This document shows, one piece after another, positions 51,918 through 60,563 of a DNA stretch of 64,000 nt. The position numbers and the translations under genes are program-made. The notes under the pieces were generated by a model that was not told the origin of the DNA, searched no databases, and saw only the letters and a list, made by a program, of their open reading frames with translations. Source of the DNA: Spartobacteria bacterium UBA695 (lineage in GTDB: Bacteria > Verrucomicrobiota > Verrucomicrobiia > Chthoniobacterales > Chthoniobacteraceae); contig DBMP01000010.1 in NCBI GenBank assembly GCA_002298145.1, forward strand, positions 62,001-126,000. The letters are read 5' to 3'. How positions within the stretch are numbered: the stretch's first letter is position 1; every line of letters begins with the position of its first letter.

Positions 51918-53039
51918 TCAGTGCGAGAAGTGCTGCCGCATGAGCTGTTTTTGTTCGGCGCGGGCGTAGGCTTCTTCCTGGGAAATGACCCCCTTGTCGT
52001 AGTAGGCCATAAGGGCGTCGTCCATGAGCTGCATGCCGAGTTTGCGGCCCGTTTGCATGATGCCGGGCAGCATGAAGGTTTTGCCTTCGCGAATGGTGGA
52101 GGCGACGGCGGGCGTATTGACGAGGATTTCGAGCGCGAGGGCCCGCCCCTTGCCGTCCATGCGGGGGATGAGCTGCTGGCTGACGACGCCGCGGAGGGAT
52201 TCGCTGACCATGACGCGGATCTGTTCGCGCTGGTCGGTGGGGAAGACGTCGAGCACGCGGTCCAGGGTGCGGGCGGCGTTGCTGGTGTGCAGGGTGCCCA
52301 GAACCAAGTGGCCCGTCTCAGCGGCGGTGATGGCCAGCTGGATGGTCTCCAGGTCGCGCATTTCACCGACCATGATGACGTCCGGGTCTTCACGCAACGC
52401 CCCGCGCAGGGCCGCCGCGAATGATTTGGTGTGGGTGTGGACCTCGCGCTGGGTGACCTGGCAGCCCTTGGAGGGCAGGACGTATTCGATCGGGTCCTCC
52501 AGGGTGATGATGTGGTCGCGCCGGTGGGTGTTGATCTCGTCCACCAGGGCCGCGAGCGTGGTCGATTTACCGCAGCCGACCGACCCGGTGACGAGCACCA
52601 GGCCGTTGTGGTACTGGGTGAGGAGCTTGAGGGATTCCGGCAGCCCCAGGTCTTCCATGCTCCGCAGCTCGGTATTGATGATGCGGAAGGTCATGTCGTA
52701 GCCCAGCCGGTGGCGCACGACGCTGGTACGGAAGCGACCGAATTTATTGGCGTAGGCGAAGTCGGCGTCTCCACGCTCCATGAGGTGCTTCTTCTGAAGG
52801 TCGTTCAGGAAGCCAAAGGCCAGCCGCTCGGTATCGGCGGCGGTGAGCAGCGGCGCTTTAAGCCAGATGGGCTCCAATTCGCCGTTTCGACGCCAGATGG
52901 GCTGGCTGTTTACGCAAAGATGGATGTCCGATGCGCACGACTGTTGGCCAACGTAAAGGTAGTGATCGACGTGTTCGAGCGTTTGAACCACGTCGGTTTG
53001 GGCCGTAGTGCCGGATGGGGAAGTGGGGGAGTCAGACAT
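51918..53039 (-). CDS. Second PilT/PilU-like pilus ATPase
   Basis: A 373-residue secretion ATPase of the PilT/PilU group. Walker A is GSVGCGKSTT rather than the usual GPTGSGKSTT, still fitting GxxxxGKS/T. Walker B MVGEMRDLETIQ, the Asp box IITLEDPIEYVLPS, and the His box TAAETGHLVLGTLHTSNA are present. The start MSDSPTSPSGTTAQ is taken as family-like; the frame runs upstream but without conservation. It is 25 bp upstream of pilT; PilU often assists PilT in the same role. Confidence 0.9.
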   Translation of the reverse strand: MSDSPTSPSGTTAQTDVVQTLEHVDHYLYVGQQSCASDIHLCVNSQPIWRRNGELEPIWLKAPLLTAADTERLAFGFLNDLQKKHLMERGDADFAYANKFGRFRTSVVRHRLGYDMTFRIINTELRSMEDLGLPESLKLLTQYHNGLVLVTGSVGCGKSTTLAALVDEINTHRRDHIITLEDPIEYVLPSKGCQVTQREVHTHTKSFAAALRGALREDPDVIMVGEMRDLETIQLAITAAETGHLVLGTLHTSNAARTLDRVLDVFPTDQREQIRVMVSESLRGVVSQQLIPRMDGKGRALALEILVNTPAVASTIREGKTFMLPGIMQTGRKLGMQLMDDALMAYYDKGVISQEEAYARAEQKQLMRQHFSH

Positions 53040-53140
53040 TTGCAGGCAGAAAAAAGCACACCAGGCGCGCCTTGAAATCAATTCAAAACGCACGGATCGC
53101 GCATTTTTTCACGTGCGCGAGCGTGAAATCAGGGAAAAAC

Positions 53141-53554
53141 CTAGCGTCCGCCACGGGCCGCCAGCTCCTCGATTTTTCGGGATGCCACTCTGCTCAAGAC
53201 GGGCTTGAACAGGTTGAGCAAAAAGGTAAGAACAGCAAGAGCGATGCCAAGATAGCCGTTGCGGGGAATTTCCACGCTCGTGCCGGGCAATTGCCGTGCT
53301 TTGGGTTTCTTGGGGCTCTTATGCCTCTTGCGCCCTAGAATCCAGGAGAGGAGGCCGCCCGTTACCGCCGCGCCAGTAAACCAGGCCGTCTTGCGCTCTT
53401 TGATGGAGTGGCGCAGGTGATCGACGATGTTCAGGTCGTGCAGGGTTTCTTGTAAATTGGTCGAGAGGCGCTCCCGTGACCAGGAGAGCTCGGCGATGAG
53501 TTCCGCCTTGCGAGTCTCGCCGGAGCTTAGGTGTTGGTGTGGCGATTGAGCCAT
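53141..53554 (-). CDS. Small membrane protein, YqjK-like position
   Basis: A 137-residue protein with two membrane segments (about 57-73 and 100-120) and basic linkers, starting MAQSPHQHLSSGETRKAELI. It overlaps the end of the DUF1469 gene by 28 bp and lies third after a DUF883 gene, like yqjK in the E. coli yqjD-yqjE-yqjK operon. Sequence similarity to YqjK is not clear, so the role is contextual: anchoring or envelope stress. Confidence 0.65.
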   Translation of the reverse strand: MAQSPHQHLSSGETRKAELIAELSWSRERLSTNLQETLHDLNIVDHLRHSIKERKTAWFTGAAVTGGLLSWILGRKRHKSPKKPKARQLPGTSVEIPRNGYLGIALAVLTFLLNLFKPVLSRVASRKIEELAARGGR

Positions 53555-53931
53555 TCCTGATCCTTTCTGAATTCCTCAAGCGTAGCCTTGAAAACCGGTT
53601 TTTTCCCAAGCCGGGAAGCGCCCCAGAGGGTCCCCGCGACGCCCAGGAAGTGCAGTACGGCGACTGCCAGCACGATCCAGCCCCAGAAGACATGGGCTGC
53701 CGTGGCGATCAGCCCAATTAGGCCGATCCACAGAAAGGCATACCCGAAGGCCAGGAGGAGCAGCGCTGCCGCCAGCAAGAGGGCCGCCTTGAGAAAAATC
53801 CCAACGGCTTCCCGCCCCTCAATGCCCGCGAGCTCCACGCGCGCCCGGAAATAACCGAGCAGCGAGGAGATGAATGCGGGAAGATGGGATGAAAGCCCGG
53901 GTTCCCCCGAGCCGCCCGAGGCGGATGTCAT
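53527..53931 (-). CDS. DUF1469/YqjE-like membrane protein
   Basis: A 134-residue protein of the DUF1469 (actinobacterial phage-holin-like, YqjE) family. Its hallmark is the ARVELAGIEGREAV segment followed by two long hydrophobic helices (about 45-69 and 75-103). It is the second gene of a trio with the DUF883 protein and the YqjK-like gene. Such proteins are membrane-anchored partners in envelope stress, though function is not proven. It begins 18 bp after the DUF883 gene. Confidence 0.78.
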   Translation of the reverse strand: MTSASGGSGEPGLSSHLPAFISSLLGYFRARVELAGIEGREAVGIFLKAALLLAAALLLLAFGYAFLWIGLIGLIATAAHVFWGWIVLAVAVLHFLGVAGTLWGASRLGKKPVFKATLEEFRKDQEWLNRHTNT

Positions 53932-53949
53932 GCTTTTTAGGCCGGGCGA

Positions 53950-54285
53950 TTAACGCCGGAAGAGAAGCCCGAGAACGAACCCGGCACCCAGCGCCGCGAG
54001 AACGCCCTTGAGCGGGTTCTGCCGGACGTAGTGCTCGCCCTGCTCCTGGAGATTGTGAGCGCGGCTGCGGGCCTGTTCGAAGGTTTCCCCGGCTTTGGCG
54101 CGGTATTCACCGGCTTTCGCCTCGGCGGTGGTGCGGAATTCCGCTGCCTTGGCTTCGGCTACAGAGCGAAGCTGAGCGGCTTTTTCCTCCGCTGCGGCGC
54201 GCAGTTCCTCGGCGGCTTGTTTGGCATGGGCCTTTCCGGCCTCAAATTTGCTTTCGCTTTCCTGGTTTGTGGAGGTCTCACTCAT
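53950..54285 (-). CDS. DUF883/ElaB-YqjD family membrane-anchored protein
   Basis: A 111-residue protein with a long, heavily charged Ala/Glu/Lys coiled-coil (about 10-85) and a C-terminal anchor, YVRQNPLKGVLAALGAGFVL, matching the DUF883 (ElaB/YqjD) family. YqjD in E. coli anchors ribosomes to the membrane in stationary phase. The coil contains repeats of an 11-residue pattern (EAKAAEFRTTA-like). It heads the trio of small membrane genes. Confidence 0.83.
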   Translation of the reverse strand: MSETSTNQESESKFEAGKAHAKQAAEELRAAAEEKAAQLRSVAEAKAAEFRTTAEAKAGEYRAKAGETFEQARSRAHNLQEQGEHYVRQNPLKGVLAALGAGFVLGLLFRR

Positions 54286-54374
54286 AAGCTTATTCCGGTT
54301 GGTTTTAATAAAGCGGATTTTACCCCAGCTGACAACTTATAAAACGCGCTGGGAGCCCGCCTTGCGCGTTCATG

Positions 54375-55712
54375 CTACAGGCATGCCGGTACCGTACAGG
54401 TCACCACGGTACCGCCTCGTTTGCCGCGTTCGACCTTGAGCCACCCGCCCGACTCCGTGGCGCGGTAATCCATCATGCGCAGGCCGATTCCGGCATTCTT
54501 GCCCGAGGGTTCCTCGAATCCGGTGCCGTTGTCGGAGACCGTCAGCACGATCCGCTCCTCTCGACGGCGAAGCCTAATGCGGATCTTCCCCGCTCCGCCG
54601 CCCCGGATGGCGTTGTTGACCGCTTCCTTGGCGATGCCATAGAGGTGCGTGGCGGTAATTTCGTCTGCAACGGCCGCGTCTTCGCCACAGCGGAAGATGC
54701 ACGAGATGGAAAACAGCGAGGAGATCCGGTAGGCAAGCCGAGCCAGCGCGGCGGCCAGGCCCCCTTCCTCGGTGGTTACGGCTCCCAGGCTTTCGGAAAG
54801 CTGCCGGGTCTCGGCTACCGCGGTCGTCAGGAGGGTGCAGATCCGGGCGACGTCCTGGGCAATGGGGTCGTTCCGGGCGGCCATCTTATTATAGAGGACC
54901 TTGCAAACCAGCGAGGTCCCGGCCAGGTGCTGGCAAATCCCGTCCTTAAGCTCCTCCAGCAAATGGCGCTGTTCGTGTTCGCTGATCTGGATGAGCTCCT
55001 CTTTAAGCCGCTGGCGGTCGGTCACATCCTGGAGCACACCGGTCATACCCTCTGCTCCCCCGCCCTCCTTTCGCACCGGCCAGCCTTCGTTGCGCACCCA
55101 CCGGATGCTACCGTCGGGAAGGAGAATCCGGTACTCATGGCTCTCCAGCCGCCCCGCCCGGATATTTTTATAAAATTCCCAGACCCTCTGGCGGTCGGCC
55201 TTGTGGACGATGGAAAACCACTTTCTCGGCGTCAAACAGATCTCCTCCGGCGCAACCCCCAGTAGGTTTTTGCACGACGGGGCGATGTAGACAATCCGCA
55301 TACGGGAGCCGATCTCGGCCAGCCAGAACGTCTCGGAGGTGCTTTCGCTCATCGACTGGAAGAGCCGCTCGTTCTCGCGCAGAATGGCCGTGGCAACTCG
55401 CAATGGGTCTTGCACTCCCGAGTCTACCGGTATCCGCGGCGCAGACAAAAACGTGCCCCCCACAGGCCGAAGCCGGGCCAGGGCCGACGAAAATGCCTCC
55501 AGATACCCCTCCCACTCCCCAGGCCCGATGGACGGATCGCCGCTATGCGCCTGGAAAAAACCGGCGGCCGAACGAATCAGGCTCTGGACATCCAGGCTCC
55601 CATGGACCCGTTGGAAGAAATCCCCCAAAAGAGCCCCGCCGTGTTCTGAGACATTTTCGCGCGGTGCGACCGTCATTGCATCCCTTTCATTAGAAACATG
55701 AACTTCTTCCAT
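54375..55712 (-). CDS. PAS-domain sensor kinase with Lys at the phosphoacceptor position
   Basis: A 445-residue protein: an N-terminal region without a clear domain, a PAS domain (about 125-235, with WVRNEGWPV), a HisKA_3-type dimerisation helix, and a C-terminal HATPase (about 350-445) with EAVNNAIRGGGAGKI (N-box) and DNGTGFEEP and GIGLRMMDYRA. In this family the acceptor region reads ELHDGxCQHL; here it is EELKDGICQHL, with Lys256 in place of His. The N-box is intact, so it may bind ATP without canonical autophosphorylation. No response regulator is adjacent. Confidence 0.82.
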   Translation of the reverse strand: MEEVHVSNERDAMTVAPRENVSEHGGALLGDFFQRVHGSLDVQSLIRSAAGFFQAHSGDPSIGPGEWEGYLEAFSSALARLRPVGGTFLSAPRIPVDSGVQDPLRVATAILRENERLFQSMSESTSETFWLAEIGSRMRIVYIAPSCKNLLGVAPEEICLTPRKWFSIVHKADRQRVWEFYKNIRAGRLESHEYRILLPDGSIRWVRNEGWPVRKEGGGAEGMTGVLQDVTDRQRLKEELIQISEHEQRHLLEELKDGICQHLAGTSLVCKVLYNKMAARNDPIAQDVARICTLLTTAVAETRQLSESLGAVTTEEGGLAAALARLAYRISSLFSISCIFRCGEDAAVADEITATHLYGIAKEAVNNAIRGGGAGKIRIRLRRREERIVLTVSDNGTGFEEPSGKNAGIGLRMMDYRATESGGWLKVERGKRGGTVVTCTVPACL

Positions 55713-55859
55713 GCGAAAACACCGTATAGCTTATTGCAGCTAAACGTACTGTAAAGGAATATTAAATAACCATAAAACAAACGTTTTGGTTCATTTGAAG
55801 CGGAATTCCACGTAGATGACCCGTGACAATTTGGCCACCTTTTCTAGAATCCGCTGGTT

Positions 55860-56312
55860 ATGTTTAACGTTGTTCTCGTCGAACCCGAAATCCCGCCCAA
55901 CACCGGCAACATCGCCCGTCTTTGCCTGGCCACGGACTCCACCCTGCACCTGGTGCGTCCGCTCGGTTTTTTGATCGACGACAAGACCCTCAAACGGGCC
56001 GGGCTGGACTACTGGAAGGAAACGCGCGTGGTCCTCTGGGATTCCTTTCCCCAGCTCCAGGCCGCCCACCCCGAAGGGCGCTTCTGGTACCTCACAACCA
56101 AGGTCGAACGCCCGTATTACGAAGAGCGCCTCCAGCCGGGCGATTTTCTGGTCTTCGGCCGCGAAACCAAGGGCCTCCCCGAGCCCATCCTCCAGGCTAA
56201 TCCCGAGCGCTGCCTGACCATCCCGATGACGAGCAAAACCCGCAGCCTCAACCTCGCCACCTCCGTCGGCATCGTACTTTTCGAGGGCATGCGGCAGGTG
56301 AAAACGAGTTAG
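55860..56312 (+). CDS. trmL: tRNA (cytidine/uridine-34-2'-O)-methyltransferase
   Basis: A 150-residue SPOUT-fold TrmL, which 2'-O-methylates the wobble base of leucine tRNAs. Motifs: MFNVVLVEPEIPPNTGNIAR, LHLVRPLGF, GDFLVFGRETKGLPEPIL, and the C-terminal SLNLATSVGIVLFEG (trefoil-knot SAM site). Full length. It is divergent from the PAS kinase gene and convergent with tcdA. Confidence 0.94.
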   Translation: MFNVVLVEPEIPPNTGNIARLCLATDSTLHLVRPLGFLIDDKTLKRAGLDYWKETRVVLWDSFPQLQAAHPEGRFWYLTTKVERPYYEERLQPGDFLVFGRETKGLPEPILQANPERCLTIPMTSKTRSLNLATSVGIVLFEGMRQVKTS

Positions 56313-56347
56313 AAAGCCCGTCCCGCCCCAAACCTCGCTTGGGCAGG

Positions 56348-57157
56348 CTATCCCGCCGTAGCGCGCAACGAATCCCGCGTCATGCTGGCGATTTGCTGGA
56401 CCACCAACCCCGCCGCCGCGAGCCCGAACGCCCCCGTCACAAACGCCGCCGCGCCATAGCCGCTTGCGCAATCCATCCGGAGATTATCCCCCGGTTCCGG
56501 CGTGCAGCAGACCGTCCCATCGCGCTGCGGGAACATCTGCGGCTCCGGCGAATAAACCGCCGGGACCCCCCAGTCGAGCCCCCCGCCCTTGCTCCAGCCG
56601 TACTCCCGGCGCAGCTCCCGCCGGACCTGTTTTAAAAGCGCATCGCCCCCCGTGCTCCCGAGATCCGCCGTGCGCACCTGCGTCCCATCGCGCCGCCCGC
56701 CCGCACCCCCCACCGTCACCACCCCGATCCCCCGCTCCCGCGCCTTGGAAATTAAGAGCGCCTTCACCGACATCCGGTCCACCGCATCCACCACCCAGTC
56801 GAACGGCACCTCCGGCGAAAGCAGCCGCTCCGCCGAACTCTCCAGGAAAAACTCCGGCACCGCATGCACCACACACCCCGGGTAAATCAGCCCCACCCGC
56901 TCCGCCAGCACCGAAACCTTCGGGCACCCCACCGTCCCCTCCAGCGCCGGAAGCTGCCGGTTCGTATTCGTCACACACACATCATCCATATCAATCAGCG
57001 TCAGCCGACCAATCCCCGAGCGCGCCAGCGCCTCCACCGTCCAGGAGCCCACGCCCCCCACACCCACCACCGCTACGTGCGCGCCCGCGAGCCGGGCCAG
57101 CGCCTCGCGTCCAAACAAACGGCCCAGGCCGCCAAAACGATCAAAATCAGGATTCAT
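56348..57157 (-). CDS. tcdA: tRNA threonylcarbamoyladenosine dehydratase TcdA
   Basis: TcdA cyclises t6A to ct6A at position 37 of tRNAs. The 269-residue product belongs to the E1/MoeB-like family: RFGREALARLAGAHVAVVGVGGVGSW (ATP-binding GxGGVGS), DMDDVCVTNTNRQ, and DAVDRMSVKALLI. The CTPEPG region fits the family's C-terminal half. The ATG at 57155-57157 is chosen; an upstream extension is not family-like. The gene shows an especially C-rich codon usage (CCC/GCC/CGC). Confidence 0.9.
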   Translation of the reverse strand: MNPDFDRFGGLGRLFGREALARLAGAHVAVVGVGGVGSWTVEALARSGIGRLTLIDMDDVCVTNTNRQLPALEGTVGCPKVSVLAERVGLIYPGCVVHAVPEFFLESSAERLLSPEVPFDWVVDAVDRMSVKALLISKARERGIGVVTVGGAGGRRDGTQVRTADLGSTGGDALLKQVRRELRREYGWSKGGGLDWGVPAVYSPEPQMFPQRDGTVCCTPEPGDNLRMDCASGYGAAAFVTGAFGLAAAGLVVQQIASMTRDSLRATAG

Positions 57158-57482
57158 TGGGAGGGAACGCTTTACCTCAAACGGCAGAAAAATCAACCGG
57201 GGATTCACCTAAAGCCCCCTTCTTCCCCAACACCCGCCAGACCGGGCAAAATTGCGATCCAGTATCATTTTATGTCTAAAATTATCAAAGATGATGCTTG
57301 TGATTTTTTTCACATGCCCTAACTTCATCCGGAATTGATGAGTCTTCCCGAACGCCCCAAGCCTTCTACGGCACCACAGAGTCCCTCTTTCGAAGTAACA
57401 AGAAACGGGGGGCCCTGGCCAATAAATGCGCAGCGGGGTGCCGTATTTTCCTACTATTTTTACTTCTAATAGAAGCTCCACA
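57158..57482. other. 325-bp divergent intergenic region
   Basis: The region separates tcdA (minus) and the methylmalonyl operon (plus). It contains one perfect Crp/Fnr-type palindrome at 57299-57314, an AT-rich patch near 57260-57310, and an AGAAG purine stretch upstream of the operon start. I see no open reading frame, tRNA or clear promoter in it. Confidence 0.6.
57299..57314. promoter_or_regulatory. Crp/Fnr-type operator upstream of the methylmalonyl operon
   Basis: TGTGA (57299-57303) and TCACA (57310-57314) are separated by exactly 6 nt (all T). This is the perfect core of Crp-family sites. It is 168 bp upstream of the first gene of the operon and 142 bp from tcdA. Whether the organism encodes a Crp-type regulator is unknown. 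Confidence 0.55.
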
Positions 57483-58949
57483 ATGCCTTCCATGAAACCG
57501 GTTAAAATCACCAATACCGTCCTTCGCGACGGCCATCAGTCGCTGGCCGCGACGAGAATGAGCACCGAGCAGATGCTCCCGATTGTCTCCTTGCTGGACA
57601 AAATCGGGTTCTATTCGCTCGAAACCTGGGGGGGAGCCACCATCGACTCCTGCCTGCGTTTCCTGGGCGAAAATCCGTTCGACCGCCTCGACACCCTCAA
57701 GAAACTCGCCCCGAACACCCCTCACCAGATGTTGCTGCGCGGGCAGAACATCGTGCAGTACACCAGCTTCCCCGACGACGTCGTCGAAGCCTTCGTGGCG
57801 TGTTCGGCCAAGCATGGCATGAACATTTTCCGTATCTTTGACGCCCTCAACGATACGCGCAACCTCGTCACCTGTATCAACGCCGTGCACAAAGCAGGAC
57901 AGCACGCCCAGGGGACCATCTGCTACACCATCTCCCCCGTTCACACCCTCGAAGCGTTCGTGAACCTCGGCATTGAACTGGAGAAACTCGGCTGCGACTC
58001 CATCTGCATCAAGGACATGGCGGGCCTCATCTCCCCCTCCACCACCGGCGCACTCGTCAAGGCCCTCAAAGAGAAGGTCAAAATCCCGATCGTCATCCAC
58101 ACCCACAGCACCGTCGGCTACGGCCCGGCCGCCTACTACGCAGCCATCGAAAACGGCATCGACGCCGTCGATTGCTCCATGGTCCCCTTCGCCAACGGCA
58201 CCGGCCAGCCCGACCTGCTCCTCACGCTCGCGATGCTCGACAACAGCGACCGCAAGCCCGACTACGATCTCAGCGACTTCCCGAAGATCCGCGAACACCT
58301 CGAAACGGTCTACAAAGAACTGAGCGCCTTCACCAGCCCCAAGAACGAAAAGACCGACGCCGACATCCTCCAATACCAGGTCCCCGGCGGCATGCTCTCC
58401 AACTTCCGCAACCAGCTCAAAGAGCAAAACATGAGCGATCGTCTCGACGACGTCCTCAAAGAAATTCCCTACGTCCGCCAGTGCCTCGGCTGGATCCCGC
58501 TCGTCACCCCGACCAGCCAAATCGTCGGCACCCAGGCCATGCTCAACGTCAAGTTCGGCCGCTGGAAGATGTTCTCTCAGCCCGCCATGGACATCGCGCT
58601 GAACAAATACGGCCGTCCTCCCGGGCCCGTGGACCCCGAAGTCCTCAAGCTCGCCATCGAGAAGACCGGCCAGCAGCCCGTTAATTGCCGTCCGGCCGAC
58701 CTCTTGGAGCCCCGCATGCCCAAGCTCAAAGCCGAACTGCGCGAAAAAGGCTTCGACGACAGCGACGAAAACGCCGTCCTTTGGGCCATGTTCCCGAACG
58801 AACTCACCAAGGTTCTCAAGGGAGAAAAACCGGCTCCCGTAGCCAAGCCGACCGCCGCCAGCGACGCCGCCAAAGCCGCCGTGGGCCGCAAGTACGTCCT
58901 CAACATCGACGGAGCCCGTCACGAAGTCGTCGTAGAAGAAGCCAAGTAA
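57483..58949 (+). CDS. Biotin-dependent carboxyltransferase subunit (transcarboxylase 5S/OadA-like)
   Basis: A 488-residue HMGL-like carboxyltransferase. Motifs: TVLRDGHQSLAATRM (metal Asp), WGGATIDSCLRF, CIKDMAGLISP (carbamylated Lys position) and VIHTHST (metal His pair). It transfers CO2 between biotin and pyruvate/oxaloacetate. There is no AMKM-type biotin attachment motif at the C-terminus (ending RHEVVVEEAK), so it needs a separate biotin carrier, as in Propionibacterium transcarboxylase. Context with methylmalonyl-CoA mutase favours a methylmalonyl-CoA carboxyltransferase 5S role over a stand-alone OadA. Confidence 0.85.
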   Translation: MPSMKPVKITNTVLRDGHQSLAATRMSTEQMLPIVSLLDKIGFYSLETWGGATIDSCLRFLGENPFDRLDTLKKLAPNTPHQMLLRGQNIVQYTSFPDDVVEAFVACSAKHGMNIFRIFDALNDTRNLVTCINAVHKAGQHAQGTICYTISPVHTLEAFVNLGIELEKLGCDSICIKDMAGLISPSTTGALVKALKEKVKIPIVIHTHSTVGYGPAAYYAAIENGIDAVDCSMVPFANGTGQPDLLLTLAMLDNSDRKPDYDLSDFPKIREHLETVYKELSAFTSPKNEKTDADILQYQVPGGMLSNFRNQLKEQNMSDRLDDVLKEIPYVRQCLGWIPLVTPTSQIVGTQAMLNVKFGRWKMFSQPAMDIALNKYGRPPGPVDPEVLKLAIEKTGQQPVNCRPADLLEPRMPKLKAELREKGFDDSDENAVLWAMFPNELTKVLKGEKPAPVAKPTAASDAAKAAVGRKYVLNIDGARHEVVVEEAK

Positions 58950-58952
58950 ACC

Positions 58953-60548
58953 ATGAGCCAAACCCAACCTCTTACCCTCGACGAGTTCCCGATCCCCTCC
59001 TACGAGGATTGGAAACAAGCGGCCATCGAAGCCCTCAAAGGCGCGCCGTTTGAAAAGAAACTCTTCACCAAAACGCCCGAAGGCATCACCATCGAGCCGC
59101 TCTACACCAAGGCCAACCTCGCCAAGGTTCCCTTCCTCGGCTCCCTTCCCGGCGAAGCCCCCTACGTTCGCGGCACCAAAGCCAGCAACAACTGGGAAAT
59201 CTATAGTGAAGGCTGCAGCAGCGCCAAGGGCATCGACCCGATCTACCGCCTCGTTCGCGGCCACCTCGTCAAACCCTTCGAAGAAACACTGAAAGAGATC
59301 GCCACCGCCGACGTCGTTCGCGTCAGCGCCGCCCTCTATCACAACGCCGGTGGCAACGCCGTGCAGGAACTGGCCTTCGCACTCGCCACGGGCGTCGAAT
59401 ACCTCCGCCAGGGCGAAAAACTGGGCGTCGACATCGACAAAATGGCCCAGAAGCTCATCTTCAGCTTCGCCATGGGTTCCGACTTCTTCATGGCCATCGC
59501 CAAGCTGCGCGCTGCCCGCCTCCTCTGGACCAAAATCGTCGCCGCCTGCGGTGGCAACGAAGCGTCCCAGAAGATGAAGATCTACGCCACCACCTCCCGT
59601 TGGAACCAGAGCAAGCTCGACCCCTACGTCAACATGCTCCGCGACACCACGGAAGCCCTCTCCGCCGTCTGCGGTGGCGCCGACATCATCAACGTCAACC
59701 CGTTCGACTACGTCGTTCGCGAACCCGATGATTTCTCCAAGCGCATCGCCCGCAACATCCAGCTCATCCTCAAGGAAGAGTGCCACTTCGACCACGTCGT
59801 CGATCCCGCCGGTGGTTCCTACTACGTAGAGACCCTCACCGCGCAGATTGCCGATGCTGCCTACGCCATCTTCCAGCAGATCGAGAAAGAAGGCGGCATG
59901 ATCGCCGCCCTCAAAGCAGGCATCCCGCAAAAACAGGTCAAAGCCGTCGCCGCCGACAAAGCCAAGCAGGTCGCCCAGCGCCGCCTGCAAATCGTCGGCG
60001 TCAACGTCACCGCCAACGCCACCGAGAAACCGCTCGAAGGCAAGGCCCCCAAGGCCTGCGGCGAAGGGGAAACCCACATCCCGTCCGGCATCGAAACTCT
60101 CGAACCCGTTCGCGGATCCGAGCCGTTCGAAAACCTGCGTGCCGCCGTCAGCGCGTCCTCCAAGAAGAACGTCTTCCTGGCCAACATGGGACCGCTGCGT
60201 CAGCACAAAGCCCGCGCCGACTTCTCCACCGGCTTCTTCCAAGCTGGCGGATACGCCGTGCTCGAAAACCGCGGCTTCAAGACCGTCGAAGAAGCCGCCG
60301 AGGCCGCCAAAGCCTCCGGTGCCTCCGTCGCCATCATCTGCTCCACCGACGACACCTACCCGGAAATCGTCCCCGCCTTGGCTCCCAAGCTCAAGGAACT
60401 GGGCCTCACGGTCATCCTCGCAGGCGCTCCCGCCGACGACGCCCTCAAAGCCACCTTCACCGGGGCCGGCGTCGATGAATTCATTCACATCCGCGCAAAC
60501 TGCTTCCAGGTCTTGAGCGGCATCGCAACCAAACTGGGCATCCTCTAA
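58953..60548 (+). CDS. mutA: Methylmalonyl-CoA mutase small (beta) subunit
   Basis: A 531-residue MutA-type subunit. The TIM-barrel part shares MTMNG-like features and HHNAGGNAVQELAFAL-type stretches, and a C-terminal cobalamin-fold domain (about 400-531) lacks the DxHxxG motif (GPLRQHKARADF in its place), so it does not bind B12 and is the structural partner of MutB. It is shorter than the usual 600-640 residues. Spacing to the upstream gene is 3 bp. Confidence 0.92.
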   Translation: MSQTQPLTLDEFPIPSYEDWKQAAIEALKGAPFEKKLFTKTPEGITIEPLYTKANLAKVPFLGSLPGEAPYVRGTKASNNWEIYSEGCSSAKGIDPIYRLVRGHLVKPFEETLKEIATADVVRVSAALYHNAGGNAVQELAFALATGVEYLRQGEKLGVDIDKMAQKLIFSFAMGSDFFMAIAKLRAARLLWTKIVAACGGNEASQKMKIYATTSRWNQSKLDPYVNMLRDTTEALSAVCGGADIINVNPFDYVVREPDDFSKRIARNIQLILKEECHFDHVVDPAGGSYYVETLTAQIADAAYAIFQQIEKEGGMIAALKAGIPQKQVKAVAADKAKQVAQRRLQIVGVNVTANATEKPLEGKAPKACGEGETHIPSGIETLEPVRGSEPFENLRAAVSASSKKNVFLANMGPLRQHKARADFSTGFFQAGGYAVLENRGFKTVEEAAEAAKASGASVAIICSTDDTYPEIVPALAPKLKELGLTVILAGAPADDALKATFTGAGVDEFIHIRANCFQVLSGIATKLGIL

Positions 60549-60563
60549 CCTGGAAACTTCGAA

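Noticed and set aside
47706..55760. Shared 11-mer GCTAAACGTAC at about 47709 and 55739
   Set aside because: An 11-base match is expected by chance several times in 64 kb; flanks are not similar.
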